Assembly (NCBI RefSeq): GCF_002109325.1
Contig: NZ_CP015348.1
Location: 2,729,501-2,793,500 of the forward strand
Reading direction: 5' to 3'
Origin: Sporosarcina ureae
Lineage (GTDB): Bacteria > Bacillota > Bacilli > Bacillales_A > Planococcaceae
DNA length: 64,000 nucleotides
The first letter of the stretch is position 1, and every line of letters starts with the position of its first letter. Both the position numbers and the translations under genes were made by a program. This document shows, piece by piece, positions 34,721-43,319 of the stretch. The notes under the pieces are model-generated. The model was not told the origin of the DNA. It did not search any database and saw only the letters and a list, made by a program, of their open reading frames with translations.

Positions 34721-36166
34721 ATGATGGAAGAGCAATTACTATACAGAATAGAGTCGGATTTTATCGGTGACAAGAAAGTACCACAAGACGCGTATTATGG
34801 AATTCAAACATTGCGCGCAGCGGAAAACTTCCCGATCACGGGCTATCGCGTCAACCGCGACTTGATCCGTGCGATTGCAATTGTTAAAAAATCAGCTGCA
34901 CAAGCTAACCGCGACATTGGTCAATTGGACGCGAATCTTGCCGAAGCGATTATCCAGGCGTCTGAAGAAGTAATCAATGGCGGATTGCGTGACCAATTCC
35001 TCGTCGACCCGATCCAAGGTGGAGCAGGAACGTCGGTCAATATGAACGCAAACGAAGTCATCGCCAACCGTGCGCTTGAAATTCTAGGCCACCAAAAAGG
35101 CGAATATGACATCATTAGCCCGAACACCCACGTAAACATGGCGCAGTCGACAAATGATGCATTCCCAACAGCCATCCATATCGCAACATTAATGAAAGTA
35201 GATAAATTACTAGAAGTGATGGAATCTCTTCATAAAACGTACTTGAAAAAGTCCATTGAGTTCCAATCGGTCTTGAAAATGGGCCGTACACACTTGCAAG
35301 ACGCGGTTCCGATCCGTCTTGGACAAGAATTCGAAGCCTACGCAATGGTACTACGTCGTGACATCGAACGCGTTCGTGTATCACGTGTCTATTTATATGA
35401 AATCAACATGGGCGCAACAGCTGTCGGAACTGGCCTAAACGCAGACCCACTATATATCAAAAAAGTAGCTAGCTATCTTTCTGAAAACAGTGGCTTCGAA
35501 CTAAAGTCTTCCACACACCTAGTAGACGCAACACAAAACACAGACTCGTACGTTCAAGTATCGGCAGCACTACGCGGCACGATGCTGAACCAGTCGAAAA
35601 TCTGTAATGACCTGCGCCTCATGGCATCCGGTCCACGCACAGGTTTATCCGAAGTTTCATTACCTGCAAGACAGCCTGGATCATCCATCATGCCAGGTAA
35701 AGTCAACCCAGTAATGGCAGAAGTCATGAACCAAGTGTCGTTCCAAGTAGTCGGTAACGATATGACAATCGCGTTGGCGTCTGAAGCTGGCCAGTTCGAA
35801 TTAAACGTCATGGAGCCAGTATTGGTGTTCAACTTGCTACAGTCATTGAAGATCATGACGAACGTCTTCGGCGTATTCCGCGACTATTGCCTAGACGGCA
35901 TCACAGCACACGTCGAGCACTTGGAAGAGTACGTGGAGAAGAGTATCGGTATCATCACAGCGATCAATCCTCACGTTGGCTATGAAGTGGCGTCAGAGAT
36001 TGCAAAAGAAGCATTGCTGACGAACAAGTCCATCCGCGAGATTTGTATCGAGAGAAATATCCTGTCTAAAGAAGATCTGGATACGATTCTACATCCGTTC
36101 GAGATGACGAAGCCTGGTATTTCGGGTAAAGAGTTGTTGAAGAAGAAGATTATTCTTTCTAAATAA
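34721..36166 (+). CDS. aspA: Aspartate ammonia-lyase
   Basis: A 481-aa cytosolic enzyme converting L-aspartate to fumarate and ammonia. The family signature GSSIMPGKVNPV with the catalytic Ser loop is intact, and NTHVNMAQSTNDAFPTA and TGLNADPLY are the other two conserved regions. The DFIGDKKVPQDAYYGIQTLRAAENF opening separates it from fumarase C. Two adjacent ATG codons (34721, 34724) follow GAGAAGAGG. No asparaginase gene accompanies it. Confidence 0.93.
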   Translation: MMEEQLLYRIESDFIGDKKVPQDAYYGIQTLRAAENFPITGYRVNRDLIRAIAIVKKSAAQANRDIGQLDANLAEAIIQASEEVINGGLRDQFLVDPIQGGAGTSVNMNANEVIANRALEILGHQKGEYDIISPNTHVNMAQSTNDAFPTAIHIATLMKVDKLLEVMESLHKTYLKKSIEFQSVLKMGRTHLQDAVPIRLGQEFEAYAMVLRRDIERVRVSRVYLYEINMGATAVGTGLNADPLYIKKVASYLSENSGFELKSSTHLVDATQNTDSYVQVSAALRGTMLNQSKICNDLRLMASGPRTGLSEVSLPARQPGSSIMPGKVNPVMAEVMNQVSFQVVGNDMTIALASEAGQFELNVMEPVLVFNLLQSLKIMTNVFGVFRDYCLDGITAHVEHLEEYVEKSIGIITAINPHVGYEVASEIAKEALLTNKSIREICIERNILSKEDLDTILHPFEMTKPGISGKELLKKKIILSK

Positions 36167-36204
36167 GGCTTTGAACTAGATAGGATACTTTGGGTAGTGG
36201 TTCC

Positions 36205-36335
36205 GGGAATGGGGCTCCAGACGGGACGCTTTCCTGCGGGCATGGCTTGAGCTTCCTCGTCCGCTTCGCTACCTGCGGGATCTCAAGGCTCATGCTATTC
36301 CCGCGGGAGTCGCCCGTCTTCCGCCCCATTCCCTA
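36205..36335 (+). repeat. GC-rich repeat, forward type, variant middle
   Basis: GGGGCTCCAGACGGGACGCTTTCC at the left and GGGAGTCGCCCGTCTTCCGC at the right; the middle is the variant TTGAGCTTCCTCGTCCGC form, also seen reversed at 39800-39935. No gene. Confidence 0.75.
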
Positions 36336-36454
36336 CTTTGGTAGTGGAAGACACTTAGAAATTGTACTGGTATTTTAAGTGCTAATTTCTATGTACTAAT
36401 TTTTAAAAGACTTAATGTCATTGAATCTAACAATGTATCACCACTATCCAGTTG

Positions 36455-36575
36455 ATTGGAGTGGAAGGCGGCGACTCTGGGAGGATCAGGGCGACAGGCG
36501 AGACAACTAAGAGAGCGCAGCGAACAGTTGGCTCACCGCGCCCCCTCCAGAACGCGTCCGCCTGCAACGGAAATC
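36455..36575 (-). repeat. GC-rich repeat, reverse type
   Basis: GGAAGGCGGCGACTCTGGGAGG at the left, GTTGGCTCACCGCG in the middle and CAGAACGCGTCCGCCTG at the right. It forms an inverted pair with the copy at 36205 and runs close up to comFB. Confidence 0.75.
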
Positions 36576-36650
36576 AACGGCTTTCAGAACACTATTTACT
36601 TATCCATGTCTCCCATCTCCACTACTCTCAGTGCGAAGGAGTACTTAACT

Positions 36651-36944
36651 ATGAAAGTGCATAACATTATGGAAGTTGTCGTCCGTGACGTCATCTCCAA
36701 GTATAAAAACGAACTCAACATGCCTTGCACATGCGACCACTGCATGAACGACGTGCTCGCCATGACGCTCAACAACGTCAAACCGCAATACATCGTCGAA
36801 GAATCAAACAGCGCCTACATCCGCGCCGTCCACGAAGCCGACCGTCAAGGGGCAACCGCCATCTTGACGAAAGTCGCTTGGGCTGCCGGTATCGTCGGAC
36901 AAAATCCTAGATGCTACAACATGAAAAACCCTTCCGATCACTAA
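36651..36944 (+). CDS. comFB: Late competence protein ComFB
   Basis: A 97-aa soluble protein. The ComFB pattern is seen: HNIMEVVVRDVI near the N-terminus, then PCTCDHCMNDVLAMTLN with a Cys cluster that may bind metal, then KPQYIVEESN. In B. subtilis comFB lies between comFA and comFC; here it is 4 kb upstream of comFA and separated by a flagellin paralogue, a FliS-like gene and an enoyl-CoA hydratase. The start at 36651 has AAGGAG upstream; an open frame extending back into the repeat at 36456 is ignored. Role in competence is unclear even in B. subtilis. Confidence 0.88.
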   Translation: MKVHNIMEVVVRDVISKYKNELNMPCTCDHCMNDVLAMTLNNVKPQYIVEESNSAYIRAVHEADRQGATAILTKVAWAAGIVGQNPRCYNMKNPSDH

Positions 36945-36958
36945 TCGGAAGGGTTTTT
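36924..36958. terminator. Bidirectional terminator between comFB and flagellin paralogue
   Basis: AAACCCTTCCGAT / ATCGGAAGGGTTT with A-run and T-run on either side; it overlaps the last codons of comFB. Confidence 0.88.
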
Positions 36959-36960
36959 GC

Positions 36961-37770
36961 TTATCTCAATAACGAAACTGTATCTTTCAAATTACTATTC
37001 ACCGAGTTGATCAACATCTGATCACCCTTCGAACGAATATCCTGCTGAACGAATGTCATCATTTCCTTCGCCACATCGGTATCGGCCAACTTCGAAAGGG
37101 AAGTCGTTAAATTGTTTTCGAACACCAATGCGTTCGTTAAGTGATGCTGAATTCCTTCCATTTCCGATCCGACTTTCGTCAGCGTGCTTGACACTATATT
37201 GATCGCCTTGTCCATCGTGGAAATTAATTGTTCTGCGTCTGTCCGTGTAGCCAGTGACGCACCGTCCAAGCCTAGCTTTGTCGTACTGACGTCGATATTG
37301 CCAATCGTCATCTGCTGTCCTGGATTGGCGCCTACTTGTAACTTGATCGCGGTATCATCGCCAAGGATTTTCATCGTATTGAACTCGAGTTTGCCTGCCG
37401 TATCATCAATGGCTTGTAGTATTTGCGACAATTCTTCGCTACTTGCTTGACGATCATTGTCAGTCAACGTGCCATTTGCAGAAGCTACTGCCAATTCACG
37501 TCCACGTTGCAAGAGATCATTGATATTATTCAAGCCTTCATTGGACACTTCAAGTACAGAAAGTCCGTCTTGCATATTGCGTTGCGCTTGGGATAATCCC
37601 TTAATCTGAGCCCGCATCGTTTCGGAAATGGCCATGCCGGAAGCGTTTTGACTTCCTTTTTCCACTTTCGACCCACTGCTGAGCTTAGCAAGCGTCTTTT
37701 CCATGTCCGTTGCATTCCTTTGCATACGGTTCGAGGAAAGCGCAATATTCTCTGAGCTGTGTATTCGCAT
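36961..37770 (-). CDS. Flagellin paralogue, short form
   Basis: A 269-aa flagellin with only the D0/D1 filament domains. N-terminal helix NIALSSNRMQRNATDMEKTLAKLSSGSKV and the GMAISETMRAQIKGLSQAQRNMQDG segment match flagellin D0/D1; the C-terminal helix ends INSVNSNLKDTVSLLR. It lacks the central domain that makes the main flagellin at 48193 twice as long, and it has no intron. Start chosen at 37770 (MRIHSS, like MRINHN of Hag); an in-frame GTG at 37782 is possible. It may be a minor filament or junction protein. Divergent from a FliS-like gene. Confidence 0.85.
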   Translation of the reverse strand: MRIHSSENIALSSNRMQRNATDMEKTLAKLSSGSKVEKGSQNASGMAISETMRAQIKGLSQAQRNMQDGLSVLEVSNEGLNNINDLLQRGRELAVASANGTLTDNDRQASSEELSQILQAIDDTAGKLEFNTMKILGDDTAIKLQVGANPGQQMTIGNIDVSTTKLGLDGASLATRTDAEQLISTMDKAINIVSSTLTKVGSEMEGIQHHLTNALVFENNLTTSLSKLADTDVAKEMMTFVQQDIRSKGDQMLINSVNSNLKDTVSLLR

Positions 37771-37812
37771 CCCTTCACCCACTTTTACGTATTCTATTGT
37801 ATATCTTCACTT

Positions 37813-37855
37813 ATATCGTCCAAATTCATATAAAATGAACAAATTCGGTCGATAA
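37813..37855. promoter_or_regulatory. Possible divergent sigma-D promoters
   Basis: Minus strand: GACGATAT (37813-37820) is 7 of 8 with the sigma-D -10 box GCCGATAT, but its -35 is poor. Plus strand: TAAA (37831-37834) and GTCGATAA (37848-37855) with a short 13-bp spacer. Suggestive only. Confidence 0.4.
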
Positions 37856-37886
37856 TAAAAGTAAAAATAGTATGGAGTGATCCCGC

Positions 37887-38285
37887 ATGTACGTAAAACG
37901 TGCGATAACAGCCTATCAAACGACCGTCAGCACCACGACGCCAATGCTCGACACGATGATTGAGCTGTTGAATGAAATGGGCAATGTGCTACAAAGTATG
38001 CAAAATGAAATTAAACAGCAACCCACTATAGAATTATCCGATCCGTTAAAGAAACTTCAGTATGCGCTGTTCGAATTAATGGCCGTCGTGGATCATCAAA
38101 CGGAAGAAGGGGAGCGGCTGTTTTTGTTGTATGTATTGCTGAATCAAACATTGGTTTCAGTGCAGTTGAAAAGACGGTATGAGCTATTACCTGAAATCTG
38201 TGAACAAGTGAATTTGTTGTCTGAAGCGTGGACTGAAGTACGTCAGCATCAGCGGTTGCAGCGCTATCAGACGGATACAGTATAA
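37887..38285 (+). CDS. FliS-like flagellin chaperone paralogue
   Basis: A 132-aa helical protein. The opening AITAYQTTVSTTTPMLDTMIELLNEM follows the FliS pattern (Y-AYQ--SV-TATP--L--MLY-G), and the C-terminal LLSEAWTEVRQHQ matches the FliS DAWK region. FliS caps the flagellin C-terminus before export. The gene lies directly opposite the short flagellin, so it may be its dedicated partner. It is diverged and a general four-helix protein cannot be excluded. The canonical fliS expected after hag is not in the window. Confidence 0.65.
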   Translation: MYVKRAITAYQTTVSTTTPMLDTMIELLNEMGNVLQSMQNEIKQQPTIELSDPLKKLQYALFELMAVVDHQTEEGERLFLLYVLLNQTLVSVQLKRRYELLPEICEQVNLLSEAWTEVRQHQRLQRYQTDTV

Positions 38286-38286
38286 A

Positions 38287-38335
38287 GAGATTGTCTGAAA
38301 GCCCTGGAAATAGGGCTTATCTGACAATCTCTTTG
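38287..38335 (+). terminator. Intrinsic terminator of the FliS-like gene
   Basis: Long stem AGAGATTGTC..AAGCCCT / AGGGCTT..GACAATCTCT then TTTG. Confidence 0.85.
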
Positions 38336-38380
38336 TTGTTTTGGTTGGGGGGAGTTGCGGGTGGTGCTTATAGTTGCTGG

Positions 38381-38672
38381 GTTGAGTGCTCTATTGGGGT
38401 GTTTGTCCGCTCTATGCGGTGGGTTGAGTGCTCTATCGTGGCGTTTGTCCGCTCTATGCGGCAGGCTGAGTGCTCTATCGTGGTGTTTGGTCGCTCTATG
38501 GGACGAGCTGAGTGCTCTATCAAGCTATTTCTCCGCTCTATGGGACACGCCGAGCGCTCTATCAGGGCGTTTGTCCGCTCTATGCGACAGGTTAAGTGCT
38601 CTATCAGGTCGTTTCTCCGCTCTATGAAACAAGCCGAGCGCTCTATCAGCCCAGTTATCCGCTCTAAGCAAC
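38381..38672. repeat. Tandem repeat, 42-bp unit built from two 21-bp half units
   Basis: CTCTAT recurs every 21 bases (38389, 38410, 38431 and on), with alternating contexts (AGTGCTCTATC and TCCGCTCTATG), giving about seven 42-bp copies. Copies differ at many positions. Since 42 is divisible by three, three-frame reading stays open, but the frames start inside the upstream terminator or lack a ribosome-binding site, so I do not call a gene. Confidence 0.9.
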
Positions 38673-38687
38673 TCTATCCCAAAACCA

Positions 38688-39464
38688 TTACTTCCCCTTA
38701 AACACAGGTTTCCGCTTCTCCGAAAAAGCAATCAACGCTTCCACACGATCCTCAGTCGGCATCGTCATCTCATACGCCTTCCGCTCAATCGCAAGCCCCG
38801 TCTGCAAGTCCGCCATCATGCCTTGCTTGATCGCAAACTTCGCCTGTTGAATCGCAATCGGTCCGTTAGCGAGCAATGAACCTACAAACGTATTCACCGT
38901 CTCTTCCAATGAATCCAAAGGAGCTTTCTGCGTCACCATACCTAACTGCAATGCTTCTTCAGCAGACACGCGTCGTGCGGTCAAAATCAGCTCCATCGCT
39001 TTCGATTCACCAATCAACCGAGGCAGCCGTTGCGTTCCACCAGCTCCAGGAATAATCGCGAGTCCAGTTTCCGTTAATCCCATCACCGCACTGTCCGCTG
39101 CAATCCGGAAGTCACAAGCTAGTGCGAGTTCCATGCCACCACCGAATGCAAAGCCATTGATAACCGCAATGGTTGGCTGAGGGAGTTGGTCGATCATCGT
39201 AAAGACGTCGCCGATCTTGTTCAGATTTCGACGGACCATGGATTCCGTCAACGTCTTGCGTTCTTTTAAGTCAGCGCCCACACTAAATGCTCTGTCGCCG
39301 CTGCCTGTAAATACTACTGCCCGTACGTCAGGATCAATCCGGATACCTTCAACTACTTGCCCAAGTTCGAGTAGTAGTTGGTAGTTGAATGCATTCATAG
39401 AATCGGGTCGATTTAGTGTCACATACGCTACTGAGTCTCTTTGTTCATAGATAATTTCCTGCAT
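38688..39464 (-). CDS. Enoyl-CoA hydratase/isomerase family protein
   Basis: A 258-aa crotonase-fold enzyme. The oxyanion hole motifs are seen: AFSVGADLKE and NGFAFGGGMELALACDFRIA; the catalytic Glu pair region is GLTETGLAIIPGAGGTQRLPRLIG. It hydrates trans-2-enoyl-CoA in fatty acid or leucine breakdown; the exact substrate is open. The ATG at 39464 is nine bases from AAGGAGG; the in-frame TTG at 39470 is too close. It stands alone between repeats. Confidence 0.9.
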   Translation of the reverse strand: MQEIIYEQRDSVAYVTLNRPDSMNAFNYQLLLELGQVVEGIRIDPDVRAVVFTGSGDRAFSVGADLKERKTLTESMVRRNLNKIGDVFTMIDQLPQPTIAVINGFAFGGGMELALACDFRIAADSAVMGLTETGLAIIPGAGGTQRLPRLIGESKAMELILTARRVSAEEALQLGMVTQKAPLDSLEETVNTFVGSLLANGPIAIQQAKFAIKQGMMADLQTGLAIERKAYEMTMPTEDRVEALIAFSEKRKPVFKGK

Positions 39465-39539
39465 GGTCAAACGCCTCCTTGAAGTGTCTAGTCTAGTTAC
39501 ACGATAGCATGAAAGGGCTTACTTCGTCAGTTTTGAAGA

Positions 39540-39690
39540 GTGGAAGGGGAAGGGCATCGTTACGCTGCGTTCCAGGCGGACGCGTTCGGGAGGGCCCGCG
39601 GTAAGCCAACCAGTTCGCTTCGCTCTCTCTTGGTTGTCTTACCTGATCGGTCTGATCCTCCCCGAGTCGCCGCCTTCCACTCCGCTTCAC
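39540..39690 (+). repeat. GC-rich repeat, forward type
   Basis: GTTCCAGGCGGACGCGTTCGG, GCCCGCGGTAAGCCAACC, TCTGATCCTCCCCGAGTCG and CGCCTTCCACTCCGC. No coding signal of its own. Confidence 0.75.
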
Positions 39691-39799
39691 TAGTGTTCTC
39701 TTTCAGATTGAGTCAGTTCAAATGTCTTGTGTTGAACTTGAACTAGATATCTAGCCTAAGTTCAATGAACAACACGAAGTGCCCCCCACTAAAAGTAGG

Positions 39800-39935
39800 A
39801 TCGGAGCGTAGGAGGGGGCGACTCCGAGAGGATCAGCGTGCGCCTTGAGATCCCGCAGGTAGCGAAGCGGACGAGGAAGCTCAAGCCACGCCCTCCGGAA
39901 AGCGTCCCCCTCCGTAGCGCAAATCCTCTCCCGTA
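39800..39935 (-). repeat. GC-rich repeat, reverse type, variant middle
   Basis: GGGGGCGACTCCGAGAGGATC at the left, GCGAAGCGGACGAGGAAGCTC in the middle and CCGGAAAGCGTCCCCCTCCG at the right, ending 70 bases before degV. Inverted partner of 39540. Confidence 0.75.
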
Positions 39936-40004
39936 TCCAATGTCCGCTTCACAGATGCCAACTCCAACGATTTCAGGTAGAATAAAGAACAGGAGTTGAT
40001 CATA

Positions 40005-40853
40005 TTGAAAACAGCGATTGTGACAGATACGACGGCGTATGTGCCGGATGACATAAAAGCAGAACTTGGGATCCATACCATCCCCTTACTCGTAACCATC
40101 GAAGGCAAAGAATTCAAAGAAGAAGTCGACCTTACAACCGAAGCATTCTACGAAATGGTACGCGGCAAAGGCCCGCTACCGAAAACATCACAACCCGCAA
40201 TCGGTGACTTCCAAACCCTATACAGCGAACTCGCCAAAGACTACGACGCAGTCATTTCCATCCACCTTTCAAGCGGCATCAGCGGAACCTATATGGGCGC
40301 TGTACAGGCTGCCGAACTCGTGCCGGAAATTGAAGTGCTACCGTTCGACTCGGAAATTTCAGCCTATCCCCAAGGCTTCTACGCCATCCGTGCTGCAGAG
40401 CTTGCGAATGAAGGCGTACACCCACATGCGATCATAGAAGAACTAAAAGAAATGCAAAAAGACGTCAGTGCCTATTTCATGGTGGCGGACTTATCGCATC
40501 TGCAACGTGGCGGTCGTTTATCCGGTGCACAGGCATTAGTTGGCGGCTTACTACAAGTAAAGCCGATCTTGCATTTCGTAGACAAAATCATCGTGCCGTT
40601 TGAGAAAATCCGTACGACGCGAAAAGCGATGAAGCGCATTTCAGATTTACTCGCGGAAGACGCAAAGAATTCATTGCTAGATGCAGCTGTGATCCATGCG
40701 AATCGCTATGACGACGCAGTAGAATGGAAGAAACAATTAGAAGAAAAACACCCGAATGTCGATTTCACGATCAGTCACTTTGGTCCGGTCATCGGCACCC
40801 ATCTTGGAGAAGGGGCGATGGGACTCGGCTGGGTGAAACGACGCGGAACCTGA
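40005..40853 (+). CDS. degV: DegV family fatty-acid-binding protein
   Basis: A 282-aa cytosolic protein with the two-domain DegV fold. It opens KTAIVTDTTAYVP, then has TSQPAIGDF and the HLSSGISGTY motif that holds the fatty-acid carboxyl, and later DLSHLQRGGRLSGAQALVGGLLQVKPIL. Homologues deliver fatty acids to FakA kinases. The TTG at 40005 is nine bases from AGGAG. It leads the degV-comFA-comFC-yvyF block, the same order as in B. subtilis except that comFB is missing and degSU is 25 kb away. Confidence 0.92.
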   Translation: MKTAIVTDTTAYVPDDIKAELGIHTIPLLVTIEGKEFKEEVDLTTEAFYEMVRGKGPLPKTSQPAIGDFQTLYSELAKDYDAVISIHLSSGISGTYMGAVQAAELVPEIEVLPFDSEISAYPQGFYAIRAAELANEGVHPHAIIEELKEMQKDVSAYFMVADLSHLQRGGRLSGAQALVGGLLQVKPILHFVDKIIVPFEKIRTTRKAMKRISDLLAEDAKNSLLDAAVIHANRYDDAVEWKKQLEEKHPNVDFTISHFGPVIGTHLGEGAMGLGWVKRRGT

Positions 40854-40867
40854 ACAGGGGGAAGTAC

Positions 40868-42232
40868 ATGGCCGAACACTTAAAAGAATTTCTGGCAGGG
40901 CGCATTTGGTTGCGTCATCTCTTGCCGTTCCCGGAAAGTGTCGTGGACGAAGCCATTAGTCAAGGCGACATCCATATAGAAAAAGGCGTGACCACAAAAA
41001 AAGTATGGCATGGGACGCACTATCGTTGTCAGCGTTGCCATAATGAAAATCGGGCGCGCTTCACCATATTTATGTGTGCTCAATGCGAAGCACCTTGCGC
41101 CTACTGCAGAAATTGTCTGAACATGGGGCGCGTGTCTTGCTGTTCCGATTTACTAACGTGGACAGGCACGCCACCCAGTTATCCAACAACCCACCGGATG
41201 AACTGGCAAGGCAATTTAACACCTTCGCAGCAAAAAGCGACGAATGAATTGCTTGAAAGCACGAAACAAGGGGTCTCTCATTTACTTTACGCGGTGTGTG
41301 GGTCAGGCAAGACGGAAATGCTGTTTCGGCCGATTCACTATTTGCTAAACGAAGGCCAGCGCGTATGTCTCGCGGCGCCGCGTGTGGACGTTATTTTGGA
41401 ACTGTTGCCGCGGTTAACGACGGCTTTTCCTGATACGAAAGTAGAAGCGTTGTATGGCGGGGCGGAAGTAGAACACTTCGATGCACAGCTGATTCTAGCG
41501 ACTACCCATCAGCTCTATCGTTTTCACGAAGCGTTTGACGCGATCTTCGTCGATGAAGCCGACGCGTTTCCATATACGGCGGATGAAACATTGCAGCGAG
41601 CGGTCCGAAAAGCCGCAAAACCGAATGCACCGATTCATTTCGTCACAGCGACCCCTTCGAGTCAGTTGCTTGCTATGAATAAAAAGCAAGGCAATATCTC
41701 GGTTCTCGCAAGACGTTATCACGGCCAGCCACTACCTGTACCGCGCAGCGTTGCGTTATGGAATTATGAGAAACTGCTGAAAAAGAAACGTATTCCAGCG
41801 AAATTACTACGCTGGACGACCGAACGTCTCGATAAGCAACAACCGTTCCTCATCTTCTTTCATCAAATCGAACTGATGGAACTGGCGGAACCGTTATTTC
41901 AGAAACTAGATGAACGAATTTGTGCAGTGCATGCGGAACATGATGACCGCAAGGAACGCGTGCAGTTGCTGAGACAGAAAGAGATTCCCGGTCTTCTGAC
42001 GACAACGATTCTCGAGCGAGGGATTACGATACCGAACGTGCAAGTGGCGGTTGTTGGGGCGGAGCAAACGATCTTCAATAAAGGCGCGTTGATTCAAATC
42101 GGTGGACGCGTCGGTCGATCCGTGCCGAACACGTCAGGCGACTTTGTACTATTCCACCAAGGCATTACGCGCGCTATGGATGAAGCGAAACGGGAAATCC
42201 GCAAGCTGAACCACACCGAGGTGCCGCAATGA
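40868..42232 (+). CDS. comFA: DNA-uptake helicase ComFA
   Basis: A 454-aa DEAD-type ATPase acting at the inner face of the membrane in transformation. An N-terminal zinc-binding part has four Cys pairs around residues 57-100 (CQRC, CAQC, CAYC, CC). Walker A is YAVCGSGKTEM, the DEAD box is FVDEADAFPY and motif III is HFVTATPS; the helicase C domain has TTILERGITIPNVQV and QIGGRVGR. The ATG at 40868 follows CAGGGGGAA. comFC overlaps its stop by ATGA. Family work shows ComFA drives single-strand DNA entry with ComFC. Confidence 0.93.
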   Translation: MAEHLKEFLAGRIWLRHLLPFPESVVDEAISQGDIHIEKGVTTKKVWHGTHYRCQRCHNENRARFTIFMCAQCEAPCAYCRNCLNMGRVSCCSDLLTWTGTPPSYPTTHRMNWQGNLTPSQQKATNELLESTKQGVSHLLYAVCGSGKTEMLFRPIHYLLNEGQRVCLAAPRVDVILELLPRLTTAFPDTKVEALYGGAEVEHFDAQLILATTHQLYRFHEAFDAIFVDEADAFPYTADETLQRAVRKAAKPNAPIHFVTATPSSQLLAMNKKQGNISVLARRYHGQPLPVPRSVALWNYEKLLKKKRIPAKLLRWTTERLDKQQPFLIFFHQIELMELAEPLFQKLDERICAVHAEHDDRKERVQLLRQKEIPGLLTTTILERGITIPNVQVAVVGAEQTIFNKGALIQIGGRVGRSVPNTSGDFVLFHQGITRAMDEAKREIRKLNHTEVPQ

Positions 42233-42843
42233 CGTGTTTACTCTGCGACAAACCTCTACACGACCAGCCCACTTGGCAACATTTCCTCGGTATTCAGAAA
42301 GAAACATCCGCTTGTCCTATCTGTTTCGAGAAGTTCGAACGCATTGATCGTATCGAACAAGACGACGTACTCGATTCTGTTCATTCGCTCTATGCATATA
42401 ATGAAGCAGCGAGAGAGTACTTGCATCAGTTCAAGTTCATGCAAGACGTGGCGCTTGCACAAATCTTCGCGTCGTCGTTACGCAGTGTACTGAACGATTC
42501 CAAGAAAATGATCGTGCCGATTCCTATGCATCCGTTCAATAAAATAAGGCGAACTTTTTCTCAAGTGGATGCGTTACTAGAAGCAGCGAATATTCCGTAT
42601 CAATCACTACTCGGGAAAACGACGGAATCAGTTATGGGTGAAAAATCTCGTAGCGAACGCTTGGCGATGACTGAACTATTTCAAGTAACGGCCGATATAC
42701 CAAGTAATGAAGCAGTGTATGTGCTTGTGGACGATATTTACACGACGGGTACAACATTGCGTCACGCGGCACGAGCACTGAAACAGCGTGGGATACACCG
42801 AGTGGAAGCTGTGACGTTATTCAGACCTATAAGAGAGAAGTGA
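42229..42843 (+). CDS. comFC: DNA-uptake phosphoribosyltransferase-like protein ComFC
   Basis: A 204-aa protein: an N-terminal zinc finger (CLLC near residue 3 and CPIC near 28) and a C-terminal phosphoribosyltransferase fold with the PRPP loop VLVDDIYTTGTTLRHAARAL. It binds ComFA in the uptake machinery. Start overlaps the comFA stop; the next gene overlaps its own stop, so translation is coupled along the cluster. Confidence 0.93.
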   Translation: MTCLLCDKPLHDQPTWQHFLGIQKETSACPICFEKFERIDRIEQDDVLDSVHSLYAYNEAAREYLHQFKFMQDVALAQIFASSLRSVLNDSKKMIVPIPMHPFNKIRRTFSQVDALLEAANIPYQSLLGKTTESVMGEKSRSERLAMTELFQVTADIPSNEAVYVLVDDIYTTGTTLRHAARALKQRGIHRVEAVTLFRPIREK

Positions 42844-43265
42844 TGGAGATGGCGGAAGCAAGAAATTGCCCGACATGTGGCAGTATGTTTAATTACACGG
42901 GCCTTCGGGAAGTGTGTTCTACGTGTGCACAATTGGAAGAGACGTTGTACGAAACCGTCTACAAGTTTTTACGCAGACGGGAAAACCGTGCGGCGAATAT
43001 CGACCGGATCGTGGAAGTAACAGGCGTGACGGAAGAATTACTGCATAAATGGGTACGTAAAGGAAGACTGCAACCTGCACTATTCCCGAACCTTGGCTAT
43101 CCATGTGATCGATGTGGCGCATTAACATCGTCAGGGAAAATCTGTGACAAATGTACGGAAGAAATTCAAGCAGACTTGCAGACGTTTGACGCAGCGACAG
43201 AGCTTCGTGAAGCGATTAAAGCGCATGAACAAGGCACATACCACGCACGAAAAGAACGTAGATGA
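42843..43265 (+). CDS. yvyF: Flagellar operon protein YvyF
   Basis: A 140-aa zinc-ribbon protein with CPTCG and CSTC at the N-terminus, a MerR-like helical middle (GVTEELLHKWVRKGRLQPA) and CDRCG and CDKC near the C-terminus. This domain order matches the TIGR03826-type YvyF protein of Bacilli, found between comFC and flgM. The ATG at 42843 shares bases with the comFC stop (TGATG). Function not established. Confidence 0.88.
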   Translation: MEMAEARNCPTCGSMFNYTGLREVCSTCAQLEETLYETVYKFLRRRENRAANIDRIVEVTGVTEELLHKWVRKGRLQPALFPNLGYPCDRCGALTSSGKICDKCTEEIQADLQTFDAATELREAIKAHEQGTYHARKERR

Positions 43266-43277
43266 CAAGCAAGCGAT

Positions 43278-43305
43278 ACGAGCAGTTGGTACTGCTCGTT
43301 TTTTC
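43278..43305 (+). terminator. Intrinsic terminator after yvyF
   Basis: ACGAGCAG / CTGCTCGT arms with six T residues, separating the competence genes from the flagellar genes. Confidence 0.85.
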
Positions 43306-43319
43306 GTTCGAAATGCCCC

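Noticed and set aside
36456..36650. N-terminal extension of ComFB
   Set aside because: The extension reads through a GC-rich dispersed repeat; the ATG at 36651 has its own AAGGAG.
38381..38672. CRISPR array
   Set aside because: There are no unique spacers and the units are short, diverged and directly joined; no cas genes in the window.
38291..38701. 136-codon Cys/Ser/Arg-rich repeat protein
   Set aside because: The start lies inside the upstream terminator stem, there is no ribosome-binding site, and the open frame follows from the 42-bp repeat unit.
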